A stretch of DNA of 50,286 nt from Ligilactobacillus pabuli (GCF_022836475.1 NZ_BQXH01000007.1:59561-109846); one strand, 5' to 3'; shown: positions 32,859 to 41,865, counted from the first letter of the stretch. Translations and numbers: made by a program. Notes: a model not told the origin generated them from the sequence alone.

Positions 32859-34049
32859 CTACATCAGCTTCTTGATAATATCCAGCAGTTCTTCGGCATC
32901 TCCGTGAATATTACCCACCGTTAATAAGACTCGCCCGTTTAAGAGCGGCAAAAACTCCCGCATGAGATCGACGGGCTTGGCATTTTCCCGGTCATAATAT
33001 TTCTTGGTGTCAGGATAAAAACCTTTCCCGTAATAATAGCCCAAGCGCCGGATCGCCTGACCCATCCCAATAATTGTCGCATTCGGGATCTCCGGGAAAA
33101 ACTCCCGGGCAAATAATTCGGTCCGGTCCCCCCGATCAAGCCGCCCGTTAAATAAGATCACGGGATCGTCACTTGGAATGTCTGGAGAATCAACAATATA
33201 TTGCCAAATATCTAAACTAGAAGCCGGCTCATTGGCCGCAAAAGCATTCACGAACGTAAAATCAACCTGTGAATTTTGAATATGTTTGACTTTTAATGCT
33301 CCCGGATCAGGCTCGCCCTTTAACATCCCCCGGTACGCAACTTCAGCGGGAATCCCCAGTGCCTGGGCGGTCGTTAAAGCAAGACTGACATTATCGGGAA
33401 ACAGCACATAATCAAACTGGTCTAAGTAGTCGGGCTTAAGCTGGCTGTTATCCGCTAACAAAAGTTTGGTGTGGCGCTCATCCGCAATTTTTTGAAAGTA
33501 AGCAGTAAATGGACTGGGCACCGTGATCACGTAGCCGTCATAGGGAATCGACTGCGCAAAAGCATAGGCGATTTCACGCGTCGTTGGTCCCATCTCGTCT
33601 AAGTGATCTTCCAAGACGTTCACGATCACATAGATGTTCGCACGAAACATTTCATGCTGGTAAATTTTTTGGTATTCCGGCTTGACCGCCATGCACTCAC
33701 AGACCAGGGCATCCATTTTTTTAGCAGAGGCTTCTTTGATCGTGGTCAACTGCTCTTTAATATTGGCTCCTTGCGGTTGGCGTTTAATTTCAACTTCTCG
33801 CCCTTGTGCGGGATAAATTTTCCGTGCAGCTGTCCCCGTAGTCTTACCCATCGTCTGATAACCGGCCTCATTCAAAATCGAGGTGATCAACCGGGTCGCA
33901 GTCGACTTCCCCCGAATCCCATTCACATTGATCCGCAACGGGATGCTGTTGACATAGCGATTATTCTGTTGTTTTTCGTTGACGCCTAAGATCACTAGAA
34001 TCACCGCCACTAGCCCGAGCGGAATAAATAATAGCGTTGTCATTTTCAC
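32859..34049 (-). CDS. pgsB: Poly-gamma-glutamate synthase ligase PgsB/CapB
   Basis: A 396-aa Mur-ligase-like amide ligase with one N-terminal membrane helix. The P-loop is GIRGKSTATR near residue 45; VNVLEDHLDEMGPT and LFNGRLDRGDRTEL correspond to the central and C-terminal ligase motifs, and VGNIHG to the end. It activates glutamate chains with ATP. The start is uncertain: GTG at 34055, GTG at 34049 or ATG at 34043; 34049 has AGGAG five bases upstream. It follows the previous gene's stop almost directly. Confidence 0.94.
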   Translation of the reverse strand: MKMTTLLFIPLGLVAVILVILGVNEKQQNNRYVNSIPLRINVNGIRGKSTATRLITSILNEAGYQTMGKTTGTAARKIYPAQGREVEIKRQPQGANIKEQLTTIKEASAKKMDALVCECMAVKPEYQKIYQHEMFRANIYVIVNVLEDHLDEMGPTTREIAYAFAQSIPYDGYVITVPSPFTAYFQKIADERHTKLLLADNSQLKPDYLDQFDYVLFPDNVSLALTTAQALGIPAEVAYRGMLKGEPDPGALKVKHIQNSQVDFTFVNAFAANEPASSLDIWQYIVDSPDIPSDDPVILFNGRLDRGDRTELFAREFFPEIPNATIIGMGQAIRRLGYYYGKGFYPDTKKYYDRENAKPVDLMREFLPLLNGRVLLTVGNIHGDAEELLDIIKKLM

Positions 34050-34057
34050 CTTCACTC

Positions 34058-35236
34058 CTATTTTCTAAGCAGCTTCGTATTTAACAAGTACACATATTGT
34101 CCCCGTTTCAATTCGAAACTTGAGGAATCTAAAACCTGTCCTTCATTGAGCCGACTAGTGATCGGTTGCTTGTAAATCTTGGCGACAGCATAATCTGCGG
34201 TGGCTTTTAGTTCGTAACGACCCGCTGCCAAATCATTACCGACCTTCAACATCCCATTACTAATTTCATTGGAACTAAAGCTGGCATTGTGGACGGCTGG
34301 GATCAAGGTCGCATTATAAATGGTAATTAGGTCATCCTTGGCTAATTTCACGTACAAACTCTGATCAAAAGACCGGCTATTTTGTTCACCGTTCGACCAG
34401 CTGATTTGACCGCTGCCATCCGACAACAAGAAATACTCGCCTGCTTTCACGTCTGAACCCACGTGATAAAAACCATCAGAAATAGTTTTTTCTTGCGCAA
34501 CTTTCTGCAAATTCAAATTTTCGTCTGCCACGGCATGTTGTTCTTTATTGACCGTGTCATCATTTAAAATAGAAATTCCGTTCACATAAATTTTCAAGTT
34601 GGCGACATTTTTTAACTTTGCTTGTGGAATGATGGCGGTAAATTTTCCCATATTATTGGCTTTCACTAAAAAAACCTGCGAATCATCTGTCGCATTTTCA
34701 GCATAAACATAGATCCCAGGAGTCGTGGTCCCACCAACCAAAACAAAGTTAGCATACTTTTTAGTGACTTCCGTCAACAATGCCAGTTGGTTATTGATTT
34801 GTTGCCGGACCCGTAGATTTTGATTTGCCGTCGTCTTCACATAATTCTCACGTTTCGCCCGTTTTTGCGTCCGTTTCTCCTGTGAACTTGTAACCGCCTG
34901 AAACTGACTAGTTGCGTAAACTGAACTAAACAACGGAAAAATCAGCAAGATCCCCAGCAAAAACTTGTTGACTTTGATGGGCTCACGCAGAATTTCAACA
35001 ATAATTTGTAAAATGATCAGTAACGAGACTAAAATCATAACTAGCCCTAATTGTTGCTGGCCTACTTTTAAATACTGGCAGGCAATCAAGGTCCCAGAGA
35101 TAATGGATAAAGTATCAAAGATGATCTTAATGACATGATTTAAAATCGTTGGTGCTTTTTGGCGCACTTGATTTACAAAATAAGAAACTCCTAAACTAAA
35201 GACCAGAATTCCTAACAAAAGCAACCGATACCACAC
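34058..35236 (-). CDS. Uncharacterised membrane protein of the pgs operon, with two repeated outer domains
   Basis: A 392-aa protein. The first 110 residues hold four membrane helices. A basic stretch follows, then a beta-rich region around 165-230 (an Ig-like pattern: TTTPGIYVYAENATDD), then two related repeats: FYHVGSDVKAGEYFLLSD and MLKVGNDLAAGRYELKAT, each a G-x-D-x-x-A-G-x-Y motif followed by a short beta segment. No family name is recognised. It ends directly at the pgsB start with one shared ribosome-site region, so it is surely in the operon. GTG start after AGGAG. A role in polymer export or anchoring is inference. Confidence 0.7.
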   Translation of the reverse strand: MWYRLLLLGILVFSLGVSYFVNQVRQKAPTILNHVIKIIFDTLSIISGTLIACQYLKVGQQQLGLVMILVSLLIILQIIVEILREPIKVNKFLLGILLIFPLFSSVYATSQFQAVTSSQEKRTQKRAKRENYVKTTANQNLRVRQQINNQLALLTEVTKKYANFVLVGGTTTPGIYVYAENATDDSQVFLVKANNMGKFTAIIPQAKLKNVANLKIYVNGISILNDDTVNKEQHAVADENLNLQKVAQEKTISDGFYHVGSDVKAGEYFLLSDGSGQISWSNGEQNSRSFDQSLYVKLAKDDLITIYNATLIPAVHNASFSSNEISNGMLKVGNDLAAGRYELKATADYAVAKIYKQPITSRLNEGQVLDSSSFELKRGQYVYLLNTKLLRK

Positions 35237-35252
35237 TTCAAGCACTCCTCAC

Positions 35253-35834
35253 TTATTTTTTGACGGCGACGATCTTGCCGTTATCTGAATAAACCTGGAA
35301 CAGCCGTACTTTTTTCTGCCGACGTTGTTGCACTTTGACGCGATAATACAACCTGCCATCGTCATCCATCGCGCGAATATTTGTCCCACTCACAATTAAT
35401 CCTGGTTGATTCCCCACACGTTGACGAACTAGCGCTAGCGCCAACTGAATATTTAAAACTTCTGCGCCATTATCCACCCGATGAAAAGTATTATTGTTGT
35501 AGACCACTTCATGATTTTTAGCGTCATACATTAACGACACCGTGGAATCCTGGGGATTAACATACACGCGCATCTGCTGATCACGGAGACTAACTTTTTT
35601 GTCTTTAACCAAGGTTGACTGTTTTTGACTATCAAAATCACGTAACAAAAAATGACCGTGCAAAAACTCGATCGTAGTGGAAGTTTGCTTGCTTTGATAT
35701 AAAGTCCCATCATCATCACTGGAACCCACCGTGATCGTTTTAACCGGCAAAGTGGTGGTGGCAGTCACTGGCAGCGCAGGTAAAGCAACCGTCAGCAGCA
35801 GTAGCGTCACTATCACTAGAATTATTTTTCGCAT
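35253..35834 (-). CDS. Secreted protein of unknown function, first gene of the pgs operon
   Basis: A 193-aa protein with a signal peptide (residues 1-26, cleavage probably after ATA or nearby). The body is beta-rich and charged. The last 70 residues (NIQLALALVRQRVGNQPG, then YYRVKVQQ and VYSDNGKIVAV) resemble a PepSY-type helix-plus-sheet module, but this is only a pattern resemblance. It is 16 bases upstream of the next gene and likely the first gene of the pgs operon. The ribosome site is weak (AAGAGA). Confidence 0.6.
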   Translation of the reverse strand: MRKIILVIVTLLLLTVALPALPVTATTTLPVKTITVGSSDDDGTLYQSKQTSTTIEFLHGHFLLRDFDSQKQSTLVKDKKVSLRDQQMRVYVNPQDSTVSLMYDAKNHEVVYNNNTFHRVDNGAEVLNIQLALALVRQRVGNQPGLIVSGTNIRAMDDDGRLYYRVKVQQRRQKKVRLFQVYSDNGKIVAVKK

Positions 35835-36182
35835 TCTCTTACTTAAAATAACTTAACCCCCTTCCAGTTTTATCAAGAAAAATTTCTGGGTAAACAAGTA
35901 TTACGGTTATTTCATCTACGGAAATAAATAGAAACACTTAAATACTACTTCAATTCTATCATATGTAAAATAAAACTGTTACATTTTGCTGTTGACCAAA
36001 TTTTTAGTACTTTTTTTCGTCAATTATGCCCATGGAAAAGCCTAATATTATCGGTTTAGCCTGTGTTCTAGTACAAAGATTAAGAAAGTCTAAAGAATTT
36101 AATTGGAATGACTTGCGAGTTATTTTGTTAACAACATCAGAAATAATCCATGAGCCTAGTCAAATTAAACTTTGTGGTTACA
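35835..36182. other. Intergenic region between divergent pgs operon and gluconokinase gene
   Basis: AT-rich, without a credible gene. A weak minus-strand extended -10 (TGATAGAAT near 35960) is the best candidate for the pgs promoter. A 61-codon plus-strand ORF (36026-36211) has no ribosome site and no recognisable content. Confidence 0.4.
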
Positions 36183-36212
36183 TTAACATCAACCTACATT
36201 TTGTAGTATAAT
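36183..36212 (+). promoter_or_regulatory. Promoter of the first gluconokinase gene
   Basis: -35 TTAACA (36183-36188), 18-base spacer, -10 TATAAT (36207-36212). Confidence 0.7.
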
Positions 36213-36290
36213 CCCCATGAAACCAACCAATAAAAAAACAGCAAATTTTATTTCTACTTAAATTAGTCACCAACGAAAGGATGATTCCTA

Positions 36291-37820
36291 GTGCAATATA
36301 TCATTGGCTTAGACATTGGCACCAGCAGTACTAAAGCGGTCCTTTACGGACTGGACGGTCAAGTATACGCCCACGCTAACCGTACATACACCTTATTTCG
36401 CGATGCGAGCGGGCTGGCAGAAGAAGATCCTGCAGCAATTTTAACAGCTGTTTTATCCGTGTTAACTGAAGTCAATCAATCCATAGATTTTACCCAAGAT
36501 CAATTGGCAGGCGTCAGCTTCTCAAGTGCTAACCAGAGTTTGCTTGCCTTGGACCAGAACTACCGCCCCCTCACCCGCCTGTTGACTTGGGCTGATACCC
36601 GGGCGACCGCTGTTGCTGAACAGCTCAAGGAATCCACACGCGGCCAAGCGATTTATGAAAAAACAGGCACGCCGCTCCACCCAATGTCCTTATTGTGCAA
36701 ACTCAGGTGGTTACATAAAAGTCAGCCGGAATTATGTGCGCACGCTACCTACTATTGCGGTATTAAAGAGTATGTCATTTACCAACTCTGCGGTGTCTGG
36801 CAAATGGATATTTCAAATGCCAGTTGTACGGGCTTGTTTAATATTTTCGACCAGCAATGGGATCAAGACGCGCTAGCATTAGCGGGGATCACCAAAGAGC
36901 AATTACCGCCAGTCGTAGATGCTTATGCTAAATTTCAGGGCTTAAAGACCCAATATGTCACACAAACAGGTTGTCCCACCCAGACTACTTTTGTTCAGGG
37001 TGCTTTTGATGGTGCTCTGTCCAACTTAGGAGTTGGCGCTCTCGACCCAGAACGCATTGCCGTCACGATTGGTACCTCAGGCGCAGTTCGTGTCACGCTA
37101 AACCACCCCGTCACCGACCCACAAGGACGCTTATTTTGTTATGCTCTAGACCGCCAACACTACGTGGTCGGGGGACCGGTTAACAACGGCGGCGCCGTCT
37201 TGGGCTTGGCCAAAGACAAACTCTTTGCGCCCGCAGAAACCGCGGAGCACCAATTATCATATGAGCGCCTTAATGAGATTGCCGCCCAAGTTCCGGCTGG
37301 GGCTAATGGACTGTTGTTCCACCCCTTTTTAGGCGGAGAACGGGCGCCACTCTGGGATGCCAACGCCCGCGGCTCATTTTTTGGCTTAACCTATCTCCAC
37401 ACTAAAGCCGACATGTTACGGGCCGTGTTGGAAGGAATCACCTTTAACCTCAACACCGTGCTCCAAGAAGTCATTGAACTGACTGGGCAGCCTACCGAAA
37501 TTTTAGCCACGGGCGGTTTTGCCCGCTCCAAGACGTGGTGCCAAATTCTGGCAGATATTTTTGCCTGTCCGATTACCATTCCCCAAGACTTTGAATCTTC
37601 GTGTCTAGGAGCGGCAGTCGTGGGGCTAAAAGCGCTAGGGCTAGTCTCTGACCTTAGTGTTGTCAAGCAGTGGCTAGGGACAACTACGACCTACAAACCA
37701 CTTGCCGCAAATTCTGCTGTTTACCACGAATTATGGTCCATTTACACTCGCCTAACTGCTCACTTGGGAGCTGAATATGCAAACTTGGCCCACTTTCAGG
37801 CCCGGCACCCGCGACCCTAA
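36291..37820 (+). CDS. gntK: Gluconokinase (FGGY family), copy 1
   Basis: A 509-aa FGGY sugar kinase. The N-terminal phosphate-binding loop is GLDIGTSSTKAVLY; the C-terminal domain has FHPFLGGERAPLWDANARG and ATGGFARSKTW, which fit gluconate kinases. It turns gluconate into 6-phosphogluconate for the pentose phosphate or phosphoketolase route. GTG start with AAAGGATG upstream. Stands alone, without a permease or regulator beside it. It is richer in GC than its paralogue at 42.8 kb, with which it shares long identical stretches such as GVGA...VAVTIGTSGAVRV. Confidence 0.9.
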   Translation: MQYIIGLDIGTSSTKAVLYGLDGQVYAHANRTYTLFRDASGLAEEDPAAILTAVLSVLTEVNQSIDFTQDQLAGVSFSSANQSLLALDQNYRPLTRLLTWADTRATAVAEQLKESTRGQAIYEKTGTPLHPMSLLCKLRWLHKSQPELCAHATYYCGIKEYVIYQLCGVWQMDISNASCTGLFNIFDQQWDQDALALAGITKEQLPPVVDAYAKFQGLKTQYVTQTGCPTQTTFVQGAFDGALSNLGVGALDPERIAVTIGTSGAVRVTLNHPVTDPQGRLFCYALDRQHYVVGGPVNNGGAVLGLAKDKLFAPAETAEHQLSYERLNEIAAQVPAGANGLLFHPFLGGERAPLWDANARGSFFGLTYLHTKADMLRAVLEGITFNLNTVLQEVIELTGQPTEILATGGFARSKTWCQILADIFACPITIPQDFESSCLGAAVVGLKALGLVSDLSVVKQWLGTTTTYKPLAANSAVYHELWSIYTRLTAHLGAEYANLAHFQARHPRP

Positions 37821-37966
37821 TTAGGTCGTGGCAGTCTAATTTACAAAAACTTTTTGCTGAAGCATTTTTGATTATGACAGAACAGACAGCATTATCTGTT
37901 AATCTGACTGCTACAGACTGGTACAATTACCAACAAAATTTGCCCTTACAAAACACGCTTTTAAAA
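37821..37966. other. Short intergenic stretch with a 44-codon ORF of doubtful reality
   Basis: An ATG at 37874 opens 44 codons ending at 38008, encoding TATDWYNYQQNLPLQ. It has no ribosome site and runs through the terminator hairpin, so it is probably chance or a gene remnant. Confidence 0.3.
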
Positions 37967-38022
37967 AATAAAGACGTTTTCATCGCAAAATTACTTTTTT
38001 TGCAATGAAAACGTCTTTATTT
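37967..38022. terminator. Bidirectional terminator between gntK and the TAC cassette
   Basis: AATAAAGACGTTTTCATCGCAAAA pairs with its near-complement over more than 20 bp, with one mismatch and A/T-run flanks. Confidence 0.88.
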
Positions 38023-38059
38023 AAGCTATTCGAATATAGTATTTTTTCATTTCTCAATG

Positions 38060-38473
38060 CTAGTCATCTTTATTATCCGACAAAACCTGACTAACATTAA
38101 TCGTTGGCATATTATAACCAGGAAATTCATTAGACGTTGTTGTCAACGTTGCAACAATTGCACGAACATATGGATACAAAATTGCCACTGCATTATTGCG
38201 AATTAAGGTATCTACTTCAGCTTTGGTTTCATTCTCGTCAGGATGATATACAAACGTTCCTGTAACCGAACATTTAACATAAAATGGTATTTCTGTGTTT
38301 TCAAGCGAACCTACAGTAACCGATAATCTAACATCAATTTTGTTTCCCTCTACACTAACATCTTTAGAAAATTTAGGATCCATTAGAATTGTTTTTTGTG
38401 CAGCCTTATATGAACTATTCCTTTGATAATTCATTTCTTCAACATGATAACCTTCAAAACTTAAAACACTCAT
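38060..38473 (-). CDS. SecB-like chaperone of a toxin-antitoxin-chaperone cassette
   Basis: A 137-aa SecB-like protein: FEGYHVEEMNYQRN at the start, then alternating strands (VEGNKIDVRLSVTVGSL, PFYVKCSVTGTFVY), and a C-terminal helix after NAVAILYPYVRAIVATLTTTS, matching SecB's YPYxRxxVxxLT segment. Gram-positives lack the classic SecB export route; such proteins are usually part of TAC systems, where the chaperone protects a labile antitoxin. The ATG overlaps the antitoxin stop (TAATG), so translation is coupled. Confidence 0.85.
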   Translation of the reverse strand: MSVLSFEGYHVEEMNYQRNSSYKAAQKTILMDPKFSKDVSVEGNKIDVRLSVTVGSLENTEIPFYVKCSVTGTFVYHPDENETKAEVDTLIRNNAVAILYPYVRAIVATLTTTSNEFPGYNMPTINVSQVLSDNKDD

Positions 38474-39033
38474 TATACTGCATCTCCTAATTTATTAGAT
38501 TGGTCAAACATTCGACTATCTTTATAGTTATTCTCAGTTTCATATTCATAGTGATCAACTTGATAGGGTGAATCACTAAGAATACCCGTTAACTTATTTT
38601 CTTCGGTTTTGTTTTTATTTTGTCGTAACTTCTCCCCATTTTCATATCGATTTTTTACAAATCTAAATAAATTTTCTTGATACTTAACTTGTAATCTTTT
38701 ATTATTTTCAATTTGCGTTAATGTCGAGGATCCGATTCCAATGAAATCCGCAAACTCTCGTACAGTCATTCCTAAATCATGCCGGATTTTTTTGATTTCA
38801 ACTGGCTTCAAATAGTCCTGACGTTCACGATAAGCATCAAAAGCTTCTCTAACGTTTTCCATTGGGTCAGTAAAATCCCCCCATAATTCGCCATCACTAT
38901 CCTGCCAATAATGGTTAATAACTAATAAGTCTGTTACATCTTTAACTGTTACTAGTTCTGGTCTCCAAACTTCAGTATATAATTCTGTAGTTTCCAATTC
39001 CGGATTATAAAATTTTCTCTTTTTCACCATCAT
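38473..39033 (-). CDS. XRE-type antitoxin of the TAC cassette
   Basis: A 186-aa protein. After an N-terminal region of about 75 residues comes a helix-turn-helix (EIKKIRHDLGMTVREFADFI then GSSTLTQIENNKR) like MqsA or HigA antitoxins. The last 50 residues are polar and tyrosine-rich (YQVDHYEYETENNY), which may be the chaperone-addiction tail known in TAC antitoxins. GAGGGGG precedes tandem ATGs; the start could be 39033 or 39030. It lies 16 bases after the toxin gene. Confidence 0.8.
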   Translation of the reverse strand: MMVKKRKFYNPELETTELYTEVWRPELVTVKDVTDLLVINHYWQDSDGELWGDFTDPMENVREAFDAYRERQDYLKPVEIKKIRHDLGMTVREFADFIGIGSSTLTQIENNKRLQVKYQENLFRFVKNRYENGEKLRQNKNKTEENKLTGILSDSPYQVDHYEYETENNYKDSRMFDQSNKLGDAV

Positions 39034-39049
39034 GATTCCCCCTCTTCTT

Positions 39050-39421
39050 TTATTTATAAGGAAAAGACAGTGGACGAATTGCCTTATGAATAGAAATCCA
39101 CATTACAATTCCACTAGGCTTATCTTGAAACTTTAAATAACATTCCTCATCACTGATTACGAGACCAAAAATCCAAATATCTCCTGGTATCGGTTTAGGA
39201 TGGTTATCTGGTTCAGGACCACGCACATAGTCATAATAACGTAATTGATTATATATTGAATCAAAAGCAACCTCATCCGTAATCCCTAAATATCTAAGTG
39301 TAGCAATATTTTTCGAACGATTACTCATTCTCCATTTATTTCGTCTTTTCCGAATACTTTTAAGAATGCTTTTTATTTCTTCAATATCTGCCAAAATTCT
39401 TCCACATCCAAACCACTTCAT
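39050..39421 (-). CDS. MqsR-family toxin of the TAC cassette (probable mRNA interferase)
   Basis: A 123-aa protein with the shape of Gram-positive MqsR-like toxins: an N-terminal helix (IEEIKSILKSIRKRRNKW), RSKNIATLRYLGITDEVAFDSI, the spacer GPEPDNHPKPIPGDIWIFG, then a YLKF strand and the end WISIHKAIRPLSFPYK. MqsR is a RelE-fold endoribonuclease that cuts mRNA at GC-rich triplets. Its place as first gene before an XRE antitoxin fits MqsRA order. An inverted repeat 18 bases upstream may be the operator. Confidence 0.75.
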   Translation of the reverse strand: MKWFGCGRILADIEEIKSILKSIRKRRNKWRMSNRSKNIATLRYLGITDEVAFDSIYNQLRYYDYVRGPEPDNHPKPIPGDIWIFGLVISDEECYLKFQDKPSGIVMWISIHKAIRPLSFPYK

Positions 39422-39438
39422 TCATCTTTATAGTAACA

Positions 39439-39466
39439 CCTTTTGTATCTCAGAGAAAACAAAAGG
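39439..39466. promoter_or_regulatory. Possible antitoxin operator
   Basis: Inverted repeat CCTTTTGT (39439-39446) and ACAAAAGG (39459-39466) with a 12-base spacer, ending 18 bases upstream of the toxin start. Type II antitoxins usually bind such a dyad over their own promoter. Confidence 0.5.
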
Positions 39467-39645
39467 CTAAAATACTTACATAAAAGTGTCAAAATCCCCC
39501 TTAGTCAGCACTCTACTGATTCTATTGTTGCTAATAAGCGTAAATTTCCCAACTTTGCACCTAATATAAGATACGCAAAAAAAGCAAAATTTGATCTAAC
39601 TTAGGAAAATTTTTAAAAAAAGTTCACTAATTTTAACTGCCAACT

Positions 39646-39690
39646 AAAAAGACAGGCCCAAAAGTATCTTTCACCTTTTGAGTCCTGTCT
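39646..39690 (-). terminator. Terminator of galU
   Basis: Minus-strand AGACAGGACTCAAAAG / CTTTTGGGCCTGTCT stem followed by TTTTT. Confidence 0.85.
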
Positions 39691-39698
39691 AAAATTGC

Positions 39699-40574
39699 TT
39701 ATTTAAGTGTCTTGCCTAGTTCTTTAATATACTTCTTCAAGTCATCCTTAACTTCTGGGTGACGTAAGCCAAATTCAATAGAAGTCTTTAAGTAACCAAA
39801 CTTGTAACCAACATCAAAACGGTCACCCTTAAATTCATGGGCAAAAACTCGTTGGATCTGGTTCAAACGGTCAATTGCGTCTGTTAGCTGAATTTCATTA
39901 CCAGCACCTGGCTTTTGAGTTTCTAACATGTCAAAAATTTCAGGTGTTAATAAGTAACGCCCAATAATTGCCAAGTCAGATGGTGCCTTATCAACGTCTG
40001 GCTTTTCAACAAACTGTTTGACGTCATACAGACCTTTGACTGATTGTTCACCTGGGTCGATCACGCCGTACTTATTAACTTCATCATGTGGCACTTTCAT
40101 AACTGCCAAAGTTGAGGCATGAGTTTCTTCGTAACGATTCATCAACTGCTTAGTCAATGGAACCTTGTCTTCCATAATGTCATCACCTAACATGACAACA
40201 AATGGTTCACCACCCACAAAGTCTTTGGCGGTCAAAATGGCATCACCTAAGCCGCGTGGATGTGACTGGCGGATAAAGTAGATGTTAATATCAGTTGTTT
40301 GTTCAACTAACTTCAACAAATCAGTTTTACCCTTTTCCTTCAAATTTTGTTCCAATTCAGGCACGGAATCAAAGTGATCTTCGATTGGTCGCTTACCCTT
40401 ACCTGTCACGATCAAAATGTCTTCAATACCAGATTTTCTGGCTTCTTCAACTATGTATTGAATCGTTGGCTTGTCAATGATTGGCAGCATTTCCTTCGCT
40501 AACGCCTTAGTTGCAGGCAAAAAACGCGTTCCTAAACCAGCTGCCGGGATGACAGCTTTTCTAACTTTTTTCAT
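39699..40574 (-). CDS. galU: UTP-glucose-1-phosphate uridylyltransferase
   Basis: A 291-aa GalU. The N-terminal nucleotide-binding motif is [23 protein letters not shown] with the catalytic Lys/Arg; [21 protein letters not shown] and [13 protein letters not shown] are family signatures. It makes UDP-glucose for glycolipids, teichoic-acid glycosylation and exopolysaccharide. AGGGGGG precedes the ATG. It is divergent from the LCP gene. Confidence 0.95.
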   Translation of the reverse strand: MKKVRKAVIPAAGLGTRFLPATKALAKEMLPIIDKPTIQYIVEEARKSGIEDILIVTGKGKRPIEDHFDSVPELEQNLKEKGKTDLLKLVEQTTDINIYFIRQSHPRGLGDAILTAKDFVGGEPFVVMLGDDIMEDKVPLTKQLMNRYEETHASTLAVMKVPHDEVNKYGVIDPGEQSVKGLYDVKQFVEKPDVDKAPSDLAIIGRYLLTPEIFDMLETQKPGAGNEIQLTDAIDRLNQIQRVFAHEFKGDRFDVGYKFGYLKTSIEFGLRHPEVKDDLKKYIKELGKTLK

Positions 40575-40701
40575 TAGATAATTCCCCCCTAAAAATTTAA
40601 TACGTAATTAAACGTACGAATATAAGTTTACCACCTCTTCAAACTAAATAAAAATAATTATCACTAATTTCAAGAATAAAACATTTATGAGTTTATTTTT
40701 G

Positions 40702-40708
40702 CTATAAT
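40702..40708 (+). promoter_or_regulatory. Extended -10 promoter of the LCP gene
   Basis: TTGCTATAAT holds TGnTATAAT, ending 43 bases before the start codon; no clear -35. Confidence 0.6.
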
Positions 40709-40751
40709 GTAAACGTTAGTATTAAAAACTTAAAAAGGTAGGTGTGTTTTA

Positions 40752-41693
40752 ATGGCTACTAGTCAGCATAAACATCATCATTCAAAGCATAAAAATCACC
40801 GCATCTGGAAATGGTTTATTGGAATCATCCTAACCCTATTAATTATTAGTGGTGCCGTTGTTACTAAGTTTTATTTTGACGCTAAAAAATCGGTTGAATC
40901 TACATATACACCAGTTAAACATAACACTGGTCGTGACCAATCGGTTGATTTAACGAAATCAAAACCGTTCTCAGTCCTTTTACTGGGTGTTGATACTGGA
41001 GAACTTGGACGAACCGAACGCGGTCGATCGGATACTATTATGGTGGCAACAGTTACTCCTAAGAAAACTACCCTTTTAAGTATTCCACGTGATACTTTGG
41101 TCACCATTGCTAATCACCCTGGGAACAGTAAAATTAATGCAGCTTATGCCTATGGTGGCTTAACTGGAGCATTAAACACGCTACAAAGCTATTTAGATAT
41201 TCCATTAGATCATTACATCGAAGTAAACATGAAAGGGTTAGAGCAACTTTCAGCAGCAATTGGTCCTGTCGAAGTTGATAATGACCTAGATTTTACTCAG
41301 GATGGTAACCATTTTCCAGAAGGAAAAATTTCAATCAATCAACACAACATTTTATCCTTCACTAGAATGCGTCACGAAGATCCTAGAGGCGACTATGGTC
41401 GGCAATTACGTCAACGAGAAGTTGTAACTGCTATGATAAAACAAATCGCTTCAGTTGGTAGTATTACTAAATATCAATCAATTTTAAATGCACTTTCTTC
41501 AAATATGAAGACTGATATTTCATTCAAACAAATGAAACAAATTTACGCTAATTATAAAGGTGCCACAGACATTTCACAGATTCAGCTTAAAGGCCAAGGC
41601 CAAATGATTGACGGAGTTTCTTACGAAGTTGTCTCGGGTAATAATCTTAATGCTGTTCAGCAAAAACTAAAGAATCAATTGGAAATTAAATAA
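40752..41693 (+). CDS. LCP (LytR-CpsA-Psr) family glycopolymer transferase
   Basis: A 313-aa membrane-anchored LCP protein. A His-rich cytoplasmic start (MATSQHKHHHSKHKNH) precedes one membrane helix (residues 19-40). The outer domain has LLLGVDTGELGRTERGRSDTI, LLSIPRDTLV, KINAAYAYGG and SFTRMRHEDPRGDYGRQLRQ, with the conserved Asp and Arg that bind polyprenyl pyrophosphate. LCP enzymes attach teichoic acid or capsule chains to peptidoglycan. Terminator follows. Confidence 0.93.
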   Translation: MATSQHKHHHSKHKNHRIWKWFIGIILTLLIISGAVVTKFYFDAKKSVESTYTPVKHNTGRDQSVDLTKSKPFSVLLLGVDTGELGRTERGRSDTIMVATVTPKKTTLLSIPRDTLVTIANHPGNSKINAAYAYGGLTGALNTLQSYLDIPLDHYIEVNMKGLEQLSAAIGPVEVDNDLDFTQDGNHFPEGKISINQHNILSFTRMRHEDPRGDYGRQLRQREVVTAMIKQIASVGSITKYQSILNALSSNMKTDISFKQMKQIYANYKGATDISQIQLKGQGQMIDGVSYEVVSGNNLNAVQQKLKNQLEIK

Positions 41694-41721
41694 ATAGTAT
41701 AAGAATGATACTTTGTAAAGC

Positions 41722-41778
41722 ACAAAGGGGCCGTAACATCATGTTAAAGGTTGAAACATGATGATACGACCCTTTTGT
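41722..41778 (+). terminator. Terminator of the LCP gene
   Basis: ACAAAGGGGCCGTAACATCATGTT pairs with a near-perfect complement over about 23 bp; TTTTGTTT tail. Confidence 0.9.
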
Positions 41779-41865
41779 TTATGCCATTTCTCTACACGTT
41801 TTTATAAACTTAACCTACTAAGTTTTTATCAATCCATTTTAATAGACTCATCTAATATTTTTAAA

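Noticed and set aside
36026-36211. 61-codon ORF upstream of gluconokinase copy 1
   Set aside because: No ribosome site, no recognisable motif, and it covers the kinase promoter.
37874-38008. 44-codon ORF after gluconokinase copy 1
   Set aside because: No ribosome site, and the frame runs through a strong terminator hairpin.
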